A DNA stretch of 64,000 nt from Rhododendron vialii. Lineage: Eukaryota > Streptophyta > Magnoliopsida > Ericales > Ericaceae. The notes under the pieces were generated by a model. That model had not been told where the DNA came from. It was given only the letters and a program-made list of their open reading frames with translations, and did not search any database. A program made the translations under genes and the position numbers. The DNA lies in NCBI RefSeq assembly GCF_030253575.1, contig NC_080562.1:32753852-32817851 (forward strand). The letters are read 5' to 3'. Shown in pieces: positions 34,704 to 47,517 of the stretch (position 1 is its first letter; the number at the start of each line of letters is the position of its first letter).

Positions 34704-37700
34704 ATACACAAAGTTCTTCACCCCCTCAAATATAATGGCAGAAATAACTTGATTTCATTTACTTCTTTTCGTTTACTCTGTTTTTTTTTTTTTCCTTGGC
34801 TCCTTGTGGTCTAATGGGATGATCTGATTTTTGCATTTTGATTTGTTTCAGGTAATGATCATGTTAACTGTAAAAGGAAAAATACAGAACAAGGGAGGAA
34901 AAAATTCAATACTCCATTATTCTACTCTCATTGTTAAATGTACAACTCCAATGAAGAAAACTTATAATTCCCTTGGAATAATAAATATTAACACATTCTC
35001 GCATTATAAAATTTTAAATTTGTGTGGAATTGTTATAAATAATTTATAAATTACATCTATATACATTTTGACATTTAACTGGATTCCGTATGAGTCTCAT
35101 GCATTAAATTTTGTCACATATTTTATTTCACATTGGATACTTTTTGTTATGGATTATCTAATTAGGCGAATTCAACACATTATCAGATTCCATGCATAAA
35201 TCCTTTCACCAAAGTCATTAATAGGCACCCATTCTGATATTTAACATCATCCATACCACATAGGCAAATTATATACGCATGTATGGTGATTTTACCAGAG
35301 GCAGAGAGCGCGTTTCGCGTGACTTGACCGCCCCGCTGCTTCTATTAATCCTTTTCTCCATTAGTACTCTTGTTGGTTATTTGGTTGCTTTTATGACTAT
35401 TACTCGTACCAAATATGCCAGAGACAACTTCAGAGGAACTAAAAGACCAACTGAAACAACTTATCGCAGAGGCTATGTCAACTGAGCTATATTCGCAAGG
35501 CATCTTATACTTCAGTCTTTAGATTTTCGAGAGATTTTCGCCAAGGCAAGGAAAAGTACGTACGAACCAAGAAGAATTGCTATTGGCCCCTTGCATGTTA
35601 ATGATATGAATGTGAGTTGCGTAAATCACAGAATTGGTGGAGTTAGAACAGAGAGCTCGCGCGTGCATGCTACTTTCCAGATCAAATGGTTACTAATCTA
35701 AAAAAGCTTTGAGTTCTCGAAGATTATGACACTTGATATATAGTTGCATGGATTTCATGGTGGCGATATGAGCCTACCCAACTTTGTCCTCCTCAATTTC
35801 TTGGTTCGTTTCTTGCGCTACACACTTAATTTGTTGAGTTTGGACAAACCAAACTAATTATACACTTTTATTGAACTAGTGATTTGCCACGTGCATTGCA
35901 CATGGTACCTTTTCTTACCCCTCCGTTGGCATTGTAATTTTGTTTGGAGCAGGTTGTCTCAATGAGATAGGAGTCATTAAAATTAAGATGCAGTAATGAC
36001 TTTGTTATGAAGATCATATTCCATGACCATCATTATGAATACCACATTCCACAACCCATTCAATCAAATTTGCGACTATAATTTCGCTCCTTCGTCAATC
36101 GGTCCAGTTGGTGGGCCTAATATTTGAGCTTTTATTGTTTCAACAACACTCCATAATTCATTGTGTACCAATTGGTTTTGGGTTTTATGTAGGTTTTAAC
36201 TTTGTTGTACCTTTCTTGATAACAAAAGAAAATAGTCCGACAAAAGTAACATTGTGGAAGAGATGTCATTGGAAAATAAAATCAAGATTCATGAATAAAG
36301 AAGAACAAACAAATGTTTAGAATTAAGCTAAAGTTCAATACGAAAAGGTCATTCTTGTCCAGTTCTCCTTTTTTTTTTTTTGAAAGGTCCAGTTCTCCTT
36401 TTACGATCAGGCGTTTTCATCTTCTTCTTTGTACATTACGATTGCTCAGCAACGTTACTTGCAAGAATAAGTAGTATACTTTATGTGAATTTTTGTATTA
36501 TATATACATGTTGAATCACGGATGCCCTCTTTTGTACCATTAGTCAAATAATAACAACACATAAACGATCAAAACTCCAAAAAAAGAGTTCAGCTTGTCG
36601 TAGAAAAAGCATTCTCAAAGAGATGGTCCGCGAAAGCCAAGAATCAGATAAGATCCCATAGTATACAACAATAAGGGTATTTACATTGGCAGCCATGGTT
36701 TTATGTGACGAGAATCAGATAAGATCCCATAGTATACAACAATGAGAGTTTTTACATTGGCGGCCATGGTTTTATTTGCCTCGTCACATAAAATCATTAT
36801 TGCCCATTTGATTGTCCCATTTTTAAGGTCAAATTTATCTTTGTTCCCTTATTTACTCAATAGCCTATAGATTAGAACTTCCATTTTGAAATAATATAGA
36901 AGAAAAAATGCCCTATTTCTTTATAATTTCAATACTTACACAAGACTATGTTTTTCAAACAGACATATCCGCTAAACTTTTTCCATGCATAAACACTGCC
37001 AAACTACCTATAGGATTGATCTACACTTTTTGTTTTTCATCAGCAATTGATCTACACTTTAGAACCTTCTCTTGTACCGGTTGTAGTGCCTTCATTTGCT
37101 CCATTAATTTCCATCTTGTGTGACTTTCTTATGAACTTCTGATATATTTGTCGACGGTCTCATTGCCCGGAGATAACACCATACATGATAATCTATGTTT
37201 CGAATGTCGAAGCCTACCCATATTGGGGAAGCCTACCCATATTGGGGAAGCTCAAGAGGAGGACCATGAATCCTATGAGATGGTGAAACCAACTCCAAAG
37301 ATATCTATACTTATAGTCTTTGACCGGCCTCATCACTGAATAGAGACCTATCAACAAAAAGAGTAAAAGAACTTTGGTTAGCACAATACAATTAGAGTGA
37401 AAAATAATTAGAGTGAAATTGTTCAAAATTGGCGGTACTTGAGTACAATGATTTTGGATATCTGAAGTAGTCCAAGACAGAAAAAAATGATTCCAATTCC
37501 CATGTGGCAAGGGTGACAAACAACAGAGCACTTGATGTGAAGGTAGAGCCCGTTTTTTGAGTAAATATTCAAGGAGTATAAGAATGATGTGAATATAGAA
37601 CCAGAGCTAGAGGGTCTTCCTTTGAACCTACAACCTTCAAACACCTTGCCACCATTCCCAAACTAACAGTGATTAGCACTCCTTAAATCTGCGAAGTTAA

Positions 37701-39546
37701 TTAAAAGTCATATATTCATAATTAGAGGAATTCGCATTGTTTGTTGTAAGTAGTTTTGGAAAAGCATAACCAGACTATATTATTAATCAAGTTAATATTA
37801 TAATTTGAAAAGGGTTTGAGTAGTACGATCATATGTCGGGTTTTGGAATTCCCTCCGTGAGATGCCGATGCTTGTCTAGATGGAAGATGGAAGGTCTGCA
37901 TTAATGATCAATTGGAGATAAGAGAAATGTTGGAGATAAGAGAAATGTCATGCATTCCAAGATTACTGTCAAAGACTGGTCCATCTTGCCAAAAAGTCAT
38001 CAAATTACACTTTCTTCAGCAGTTCCACCAATGAGAACACTGTTTCAATAGTACTATAACTAGTTTCAGAAGTTGAAAAAGTAGTTCTAGCAATATAAGA
38101 TTACAAAGTATACTCACACTCGACACTTCACTCCCACCCTAGAGTTTATGCCTCCACTCACTCCCTGTTACACTTACTCTTGACTCTTGAGTGTCTCCCA
38201 CTTGCACACTTACACTTTGTGCTCTCATCACACCTGCAGAATATGGAGCCCTCATCTCTTATTTACAGGGAGCCAATGAACTTATAGAATAGTTTAACCC
38301 TAGAATAATTGTAAGACTTTCTAGAGAGACCTAAACCATTCTATCATATTCTAGAAGATCTAGTAGAATCTGAAAAATTATAGCATAACCCGAGACATTT
38401 CATTAAGATCCAGAACCTTCTAGTGGAATCTGTAATATTTCGGAGCAATGTGGACGATTCTAATGCAATCCGAAATAATATTTCGGGAGCATTCGGAGAC
38501 TTCTGGAGAGTCAATGATGACTCTTAACACTATTGACTCGGATCAGACCCACTTTCCTTATTTCTCACATATTCGATAAGGAAGTATTTCCTATGTGACA
38601 GCTGAGCCGGAAACTTGATCACATCCATAGCTTCCAAATCATGCTCTTTGGCGCATTCATCTCAACTTTCTATAATTATGCAGGCATCAACCTTATACAG
38701 TGATATTCAAAAAAAAAAAAACCTTATACAGTGTGATTTCCATGTACAAAGCCTTGCTTCGAGCATATCCGTAAAGTTCACTATCTCCTTCCTACGAGCT
38801 ATTCTGGATAACATCTTAATTGTGGGGAAATAAGTTCACCACTTTTTTGTTAGGAATGAAGAGAAACCTACCGTATCCAATGTCTCCATCAAATAACTCG
38901 AACTCAAGAAAAAAAAATTCCCTCCTGAATTCGAGAATTCCACCCAAGCCTCCCTCAATCCCCTCGTATTGTATCCCGTAATGTTTGGGGTCTAAAAGCG
39001 GGATTGGAGTGTAGATGCCGATCACATCCGGTGGTACCAAATTGAACGGGTATTAAGTTTAAAAGTTAAAACTTTCCAAGTGCTATCAAACTCTTTGGGC
39101 TAGTTCACTGGGACTTGACTTTAATTCATTGCATGAAAAGGTATTATAAGATTAATCAAAGTGCATGTAAACTACCCAAACAATCCAATTATAAAAATAA
39201 AAAAGAGACCGTATAGAACACTATTAGTGTATACTCCATAAAGCAAGTGGGTGACATGCAAACATCATATTAAAAAATTACAAAGAAAGACTGCAAACAT
39301 GGACAAATTTTGTCTCTGTTTTTTTTTTTTTCAATAATCAAAGGTGTCCGAAACAATTTAGGCACATCTCAACTAATTCCTTCACCGGTTGTCAAAGGCC
39401 ATTCACACCGTGGCTAAGAAGTTTATAAAAAATTAATTTCTTATAGTCTTATAGTCTAATCTCAATATTCAAACCTAGTCAATTGCGTAAAAATCAAATC
39501 CACCAACCAACCTTATAGTGTGCTCAAATTTTGTTGATTCGTAACT
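34704..39546. other. Gene-free intergenic region between CYCP2;1 and PEX22
   Basis: There is no reading frame I can assign. A 68-codon frame at 35279-35485 has a hydrophobic stretch (PLLLLILFSISTLVGYLVAF) but no recognised family and no support. Sequence around 37990-38560 (repeated AGAATCT/CTAGAA strings) looks like degraded retrotransposon DNA. A 71-bp tandem repeat lies at 36641-36780. Confidence 0.45.
36641..36780. repeat. 71-bp tandem duplication
   Basis: The copies starting at 36641 and 36712 share GAATCAGATAAGATCCCATA and TTACATTGGC(A/G)GCCATGG with few differences. Confidence 0.85.
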
Positions 39547-39553
39547 CTAGAAG

Positions 39554-40624
39554 GGGGATTGACATCCTCTGTCCCCATATACTGTTCCCCATCTCCCTCA
39601 TGCTGCCACGTGTTCTACTTTAATCTCAACCCTCCATTGAACTAAAAGAAATACTGAGTGTAAAGAAAATAAAAAAAGAAAATATCCTTAAAGTGTATAT
39701 GAACGGTTCAGATGCACTGCACAGTAAATCTGAACCATTCATATACACTTTAAAAGTATTTTTTTTGCCAATTTTTTTGGTCCCTAATGCTCCTGTGGAA
39801 CTAAACCCCTCTCTTCCTCTGCAGTCCATCTCCAACAAACTTCCACGACATCACCAGCTTCCAGCCACGAAATTAATTAATCACCTCGACTTCTCCATCG
39901 AACACCGCAACGATGGCAAATGCGATGTTTACTGAGAAAATCAACGACTTCGGGGGTTTTTTCTTCATGTTCCATCTCATATCATCATAGTTAAAAAAGG
40001 AACTGAGGGTAGTTGGATCCGCCTCGCTACGCTTTCTTTCAAAATAAAAAGAAAATAATTTTAAATTTAAATATAAAGAAAATAAAAAATAATTTTTTAA
40101 TTTTTTTTACACCGTTTAAAATTTTTTAATGAAATCTATCAAATAAGATCTATATTAGTAGAAAAATTATTTGCTTAAATATATATTTTTTGACTTCTAA
40201 ATTACATTTTTTTTAAAAAAATTTCTTTGAATTCGATGACGAAGGCAATGCGGGGGTGGGGGAAGGCCGAAATAGGTATTTGGTGTTGAAAATTCTTTAC
40301 GTGAAGTCTGTATGAAATTAGGGAACGGTAAAGTTGAAACTTGTGGAAAAAAAAGACGAGAAAGGAAATGGTGTTGTTTATGATCAACGAAATTAATGCT
40401 CTGGTGCAGTAAATTGTGATGTTGAGGAAGGGTGATGGTATCGTGGAAATTAGCGGACGACGATGAGTGGCAAAGCGGGAGATTACAGACAGGTTCGCTA
40501 GGGAGGGAAGAGTGAGAGAGGGGTTCAACGGAAGGTTGGGATTAAAGTAGAACACGTGGCAGCATGAGGAAGATGAGAACAGCATATGGGGACAGCATAT
40601 GGAGACAGAAGATCTCGAGCCCCC
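39554..40624. mobile_element. 1.07-kb terminal-inverted-repeat element upstream of PEX22
   Basis: The left end (TGTCCCCATATACTGTTCCC, TCATGCTGCCACGTGTTCTA, CTTTAATCTCAACC) is met in reverse at the right end (TAGAACACGTGGCAGCATGA, GGGGACAGCATATGG). CTAGAAG flanks both sides (39547-39553 and 40625-40631). It encodes no transposase. A 24-bp palindrome (AAAGTGTATATGAACGGTTC onward) sits at 39690-39751. It ends about 260 bp before the PEX22 ATG, so its right TIR, with a G-box (CACGTG) in it, lies in the PEX22 promoter. Confidence 0.75.
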
Positions 40625-40795
40625 CTAGAAGAAGTAGAATTTTCGTAGGAAGCTTCGGTCAATGTTGAGTATTAATTAATTATACCACTTCTTTCCCGAA
40701 TCGTTGTTTTTTAGACTGCGCGATACGCCTCCATCCGATATACCCTCGACTTTCCCTCGTTGCCGAAACACGACCAAAAAGAACGTGCAAAGACA

Positions 40796-40798
<3 letters not shown>

Positions 40799-40841
<43 letters not shown>
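40799..40841. repeat. (CT)n microsatellite in the PEX22 5' leader
   Basis: About 20 TC units end 45 bp before the PEX22 ATG. Such pyrimidine tracts are common in plant 5' untranslated regions. Confidence 0.93.
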
Positions 40842-40842
<1 letters not shown>

Positions 40843-40885
40843 GTCGGTGGACGGCAAGATCTAAGACTGATTACTTCTTTCGGCC

Positions 40886-41880
40886 ATGGCTGATAACTCC
40901 AAGGAAGATTTAGTACAGCTGGTCAAGCGAATTGCTGATTACCTCACTATCAAGCTCTCCAGTCTCTTCTCTCTCTCCCTCGACAGTCTCGTTCGTTCCT
41001 CTCTCTCTCTCTCTCTTCAATTTACGTACGCATTTTGTATCTATATAAATGTTGTATTGGTTGTATCGCGGATCTGAGTGATTTCTGGTGTCAAAGTGAA
41101 TTTCACTAATGCATTGGTATTACGTGATAATGAAACAGAATAGCGTGTGAACCAAGTGAAGTAAAATTTATGAGAAATTGGGAAGGAATTGAAGGTTGGA
41201 ACTTTGTGTTTGATGTTCCTGAATTAATGTTTTCAACTGATTGGCCCAAACATATTGGAACCGAAGGGGAGGTGTGTTAATGTTTTTCTAAGTCAAATTT
41301 CAACCTGGAAAAGTAAACAAACTAGAAAAGAATAAGCAAACAAGGCTCCTTCTTATCATTTTCAGGTTGGCTACTGATTGAAATGTTACAGCTGAGGCCA
41401 CATGTTTTAGTGAATTACACACAAAATGCATACCACGATGGAGAAAAACAAATCGTTATTCATACTTACTCCATTTGGACAATAACTTAGAATTTTTATG
41501 TCCGAGTTCATTATGGTCCTCGTAGTCGTAGCACTTTTTCTAGTTGAACTTGAGAGAACGCCTCTCCTGTCTAGCACAGTTGTTTTTTATCATTTCTAGC
41601 CATCTTTATGCAGTCTAGAAACCTTGGATTGGAAGGAAGTCAGATGTCAAGCTTTATCCTCATTTGTGGGCAGAATGGTCATTGACAAGGCTCTTCTTTG
41701 AGTACTACATGCGAAACTTGAGCTCTGTCTCGTGCGTTCCAAAGCCGTAATTTAAGTGATATGTGGAGACCCGCATCACAGAACTTCGTCAGACGGTGGG
41801 TATGATACGGACTCCTAGATGACAAGAGATGTTTGTGATATATTTTCGAATGCATTAGATGTTGGTCAACAAACACCCCC

Positions 41881-41915
<35 letters not shown>

Positions 41916-44900
41916 ATATTCTATGACCGGTCAATGCGGGGCTCCCCTTCTGGAGGATGAGTCTTGACAATCCTTTTGCTCTAGCCTCTAAACCACCCGT
42001 GTCATTTGGTCCTGAGCAAGATACCTAGACCTTGCTCCTACCTGGGCTGTTGTCAGTTGTGAAGTTGCCAGGCTCATCGGAGCCATGTTTAGTGTTTAGG
42101 TAAGTAAGAGATTTCATGAGAAGAGTATTAGTAGTAGTGTGAAGGCTTCATGGAGGAGTCCTTGGGTAGAGACATGGAGTGGCACTTTTGGAATGAGGAA
42201 GGATATGGTTCGTAAAGGACTCCCTTGTCCTATGAAGGGTTATGGGTCCAGGGGTAAGTGCGACGTCGTGCAGTCCTTCCGCATACCCACACTTGGAAGT
42301 TTCACCACTGACCACAAAACAGAAGACCTGTCTTCAAGTATCAACCATCAATTTGCACAGAAGGCGGCCAAACATCGGCATGAACCATGAAATCGACATG
42401 TCCATTTTTAAAGTTACTCCTATAGCGGTGATCCAGTTTCCATAATGGTCTTTTTAAGGCCATATCTATGCTTATTTCTATGAGTAAATTCTACTTTTGA
42501 ATTTGGCCAGCGCAACTCACAACAGTTAAGTTCTTTTGTGCTTCTAGATTGAGACAAACGTTAGAGCCGAATGCAGCCCATTATCATCCAAACACGTCCA
42601 CATATTCTGGTTATAATCTGAACAAATATCAACAATCCAAAATCGAAAAAATAATTGGCTGCCAAACACTAAGTTAGCTACACAAATTCTACAACATTTG
42701 CCCTATGGATCCTAACCTTTTCAGTGTATAGTATTGAAAACTTATTGTTAGGAAGTAAATAGCCATGCATAGATGATGCAACTTATTCTAGTTGTGGATA
42801 GTCTGCATTTGCTGCATTATGATGCTTTTTACTTCTTTGCAATTGGTTGCAGGATTCACAATCTATTGTGGCTTTAGCAGGACTTGCCCTTGCAATACTC
42901 TTTACCTGGAATCTTTTGAGAACACCTAGTGGACCGCAAAGAAGGCAACCCGAACGTCAGACTCCTATTCCTAGTAGTTCTGGCTTAAGTACTTATTCAA
43001 ATGCAAATTTGACATCTGCAGAAGATTCAAGAGTACACAATGTTATTGATGAGTTGTTCCAGCCCATAAAGGTTACTTGTTTCTATTCACTTTTGAGTTG
43101 TAAATTGCTTGACTGTTATTTAACTTGTGTTTAACTGTCTTCTTCTCCCCTGCAGCCAACTTTAGGACAAGTAGTTAGACAGAAGCTGATTGATGGAAGG
43201 AAGGTAATTTGTTCGTGCACGTGTGCCATTATTTGGTGCATGCCCTGCGTGTTTAGTTCTGCTTGTAATGTTGTTACTTTGTAAAGATAGCTTGTTTATT
43301 AAATATGATGTTATACTTCTACTGTCCAAATCATTTTTGTTCTTTTTGTAAGAGGAAGTTTGATACTTTTCTCAACCACTAGAGTGTGAATTCTTTTATG
43401 AGATCACATTATGTCAGTTTTCTTGGCTTGAGTATGAACCTGACATATCGCGCGAGTCAATGATCTCAGTACTCAGTTTTCCTACTAAATTGGTCGTTTT
43501 CAAATGATGCTAGAGTTTGATGAGTTTGGATAAGTTCAGTTCATTATGGCAAATTATATTCAACATCATTGTTATATTCTCAAGTCAGAAATGTAAAATG
43601 TTATCCTTTAATTCCTTGTATTTTTTGGAGTGAAAGATGTTCAAGAACACGCACAGTCACTTGATCCCAGAAGGACATGACATGGACATGCCAACATGCC
43701 AATCTAAAATAAGTAAAGGACATCACAGGCTAAGGCCATGACGAAAATATGGATTTTATGGATTTTCCCTTGATATATGTTTGTGGCTATGACGATAGAC
43801 AAGTGTGTTTATAAAAACTACAAAGTGCAACTTATCACACTTTCCATGATGTAATCATTTATATTTTATGCACAAAAGTTGTGTTTCATCTATTTCAGGA
43901 AAAATTGTTCAACCAAGGTGGCATATAACATCTTAAGTCTTAGCACAACATTCCTATTTCCTACAACTAAAGCCTGAAGGACAAGTGTTGAATACTAACA
44001 AATCTCCATGTCTTTTGCTTTATCATAGTAACTTGTTTTTTCAAACTGTTGTCCTGTTTTGGTCTGTGTCTAAGTGCCATGTGTGTCCCTCAAGTGTTCA
44101 ATGTGTATCTGGCTCTCAAAAAGTAAAAATTTGGTTTGAGTAATTCAGACGGTTGTCTGACATATCTTGAGAATGTCCGATTTGTGTTGTTTTGGTTCCG
44201 ACAGGAGTCACAAGACACACCCCACTCTTAGATGTTTCAGTGCTTCTTAGGCGTTCAAGCATTTGTTACTGCTGGTTTACAAAGTTTAATAGTACTAAAA
44301 GCATATTTGGAATTGAGGTTCCTGAATGAAAATTTTGGAGTACTAAATCTTTACAACGCTATCCTTTTCTGAAATCAAAGTGTTCTTGGTTATTATTTGG
44401 ACTCGCCTTTGTTGGTTCAAGTGTTATTTCCTGCATTATTATCTAATTTCTCAATTGAGGAAGGCTTCTCTATATGAACGTATTTCAATTGTACAACTTA
44501 TGAATCACTTTTGGTTTAATTTTGATTCTAGGTAACATGCCGGTTGCTTGGTGTAATCCTTGAGGAAACCAGTCCAGAGGAGCTTCAGGTGTGACATCCT
44601 CTGTAAAATAATGTTGCTGCATGAATTACAGATGATTGACATTGTGGTTATCTTGTTCTGGGCAGAAACAAGCGACTGTGAGATCATCTGTGCTGGAAGT
44701 ACTGCTGGAGATTACAAAATTCTGTGATCTTTATCTCATGGAAAGAGTTCTGGATGATGAAAGTGAAGTGAGTTAAAACTGTCTTCTTGTTCATTTTGTC
44801 TATTAGTCATTGTTTTTTTTTGTATTGCTGATATGTGTTGTATGACATGTGCTTTATCGTGCCTGAGCAAGCCATGCATGTATTCCTCTGGAAATAGTTG

Positions 44901-47474
44901 ATGTGCACATTGCCACATTCTTTTTAATCATCCTCTTTTCTCACTATGTAATTTGTTGTTTGGCTGACTTATTGGTCACTCGATTACAGTTAACAATTTC
45001 CCGATTAGTTTGAATTCGTAGGAGAAGTGAATATGACATCAAATGCTCAAAACGATTGGTGTGTTTACATTTCATTTCTTGTGGATGAATTCTAAGGTGT
45101 CATAGTGGGAGTCTTGTTCATACTTTGTATTGAAGTCATGTAAATGACAAGCTTAGACATATTTATGGCTATACAACAAATTTGCTATTGCATCTAGCAT
45201 TTGGAGGGTAATTCATCAAGCATAGCCTGCCTCATCCGTACGTTCGATAAGCATTGCCTTTTGGTAGCATAGCCTGCTTGATGATTTCTTAGTCTATGCT
45301 GCATGCTCGTACCATTGGCAAACCAAACCAAATTAAGCTCATCCCCTAGCATGTTATGTTCGGCTACAAGGATCCTTTTTTCACCATTAGTAGCTTGACA
45401 TAATTTAATTTTTGCACCAGTTCTTTGTTGTGATTTTCATTTGGTCCGTACTCGTCAATTGCAATAAAAAAATCCTTATTTTCACGGATAACACATTTTC
45501 ATGCAGAGAAACGTTCTCCTTGCTTTAGAAGATGCTGGGGTTTTTACATCTGGTGGCTTGGTCAAAGATAAGGTAATTTTTGTATTGATTTCTGGTAGTA
45601 TTTTGGAATATTACCGTTCATATTTCCAATTAATATCCTTGGAGATGTGATACTTCTTAGCTTGGTTTAGAGTCATTTTTCCTCTTCCATTATCAAGTGA
45701 CATGCCGGAAATTATAATTTCTTTACTACTGATTGCCAATGAAACAAGCGATGTCGGCATAGGATATATTTGTGTGAAGTTGTTCCTCTCATACAGGAAA
45801 GGCTATTCCAGCTCTTTCATTGGAGTAGAAGAACTTACCGTTGATCTAGTTTGGGTAGTAGCTAATCCCCAATTGACCCTATAGTTCTGAATACAATTGT
45901 ACCTTGAATGTTAATTTGCATGAATTCAAACCCTCTCAATGGTGCAAGATACCCTTGGGTAAAGCATTTTAATTGACTCTGTAAATTGAGGTTCAGATAA
46001 AGCTAAGACTAATGAACCAAGATAAAGCTCTGCCAAAACATGAAGTCTTAGCCCTAAAAAACTAACCACCCTTGACTCTTGGAAATTACAGTTACGAGCA
46101 CTGAAAATGTGTAGATTCTTGTCTTCCAGATACTCCCAAGATTTGTAAAAAGTAGTACCTTAGCAATCTGTTAATGCAACCTTGAACAATAGGATATGTT
46201 TGGATGAGTCCCAGGCCTGCAGAGACCGAAAGTAAAGGTGGCCTGCCATAGCTGCCGAGAAAACGTTTGGACAGATCATATCTCTATTAAATAAATGTTA
46301 GACATAGGCATTGTCCAGTGTATGATTGATCATATATTTTAGTATAGAAGATTATAAAATAATAATGAATGCCCCACTGTGTAGGGCTACAAACAAACCG
46401 AGGTGCTCACGAGTAGCTCATGGCTCGGCTCAACCCGTTTAGTAAATGAGCTCGGCTCGGCTTGCAAAAGCTCAGCTCGTTTAAAGGGGCTCGTTAAGTA
46501 AATTAGCCAAGCTTTGCTCATTTGTAACGAGCCGAGCTCAAGCTCGAGTGCCAAGCTTGAACACTACGAAGCTTGGCTCGGCTCGTTTACACCCCAACCA
46601 CTATGTATCCTATATTGACATTATTTGTCATTCCGTCAGTCCATCTTTCTAATTTGGGATATCTCAAAATGCATGTTCAATTTGGAAAGTCCAAGAATAA
46701 AACTTCTTAACCTTTCAACATCATTCCTTAAATGGTTATAAATACTTTTAAAAGGGTGGGATAAAAAGGGCAGTGTTGGAATACCTTTTGATTTGAGTAT
46801 GAGTGCAATAAATGCATGTTCCCTTAAAAGTCGGTACTGCCAAAAGGGACTAGAATTTTGAGATGAAGTATACTGTTTGGTCAGGGGACTAATTAGGACA
46901 AGCTCTGGACACCTTAGGAGGTCAAACTGCAATACCTAAAAGCAGGTGTGGTCCGTGTGGATGCCAAGTCTTAAATAGTTTTTTAGGGGACTTTGTTGTT
47001 TTAACATCATCATGATGTTAATATTGATTATGACATTCTTAATCTGATATAACCAGTATTGCTTAGATAGGAATTTGATATATGTAAAATATCTATCTTT
47101 AGTAATGTATCTATTCCAATTGCCAATATAAAAGCAAAAGGTCATATTTTGAATGTGTACAAATATATTTATATTCAACTTACGCCTAACAGGTCCATGT
47201 CCTAATTTTCTGTCAAATTTTGGTGCACATGTGTCCGTGTCGTTTTGCGTCGTGTACCATGTCCGTCTCCATGCTTCTTTGAGGAGAATAGTTGAGTCTT
47301 GCAATGGCACTCCTCAGTCCTCACCTATGATACATGGATCCGTGATTTTGGCTGGAGTACCTGTGTCGACACAACACAACACGACACGGGTGCGGGTGTG
47401 GGATCCACACCGGATTCGTCCAAGAAAATTCAAGACACGTTAATAAGAAGAAGAAGAAGAAGTAGAAGAAGAAG

Positions 47475-47517
<43 letters not shown>

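Noticed and set aside
35279-35485. 68-codon frame with a hydrophobic segment
   Set aside because: No homologue recognised, no TATA box or exon partner, and length expected by chance in AT-rich DNA.
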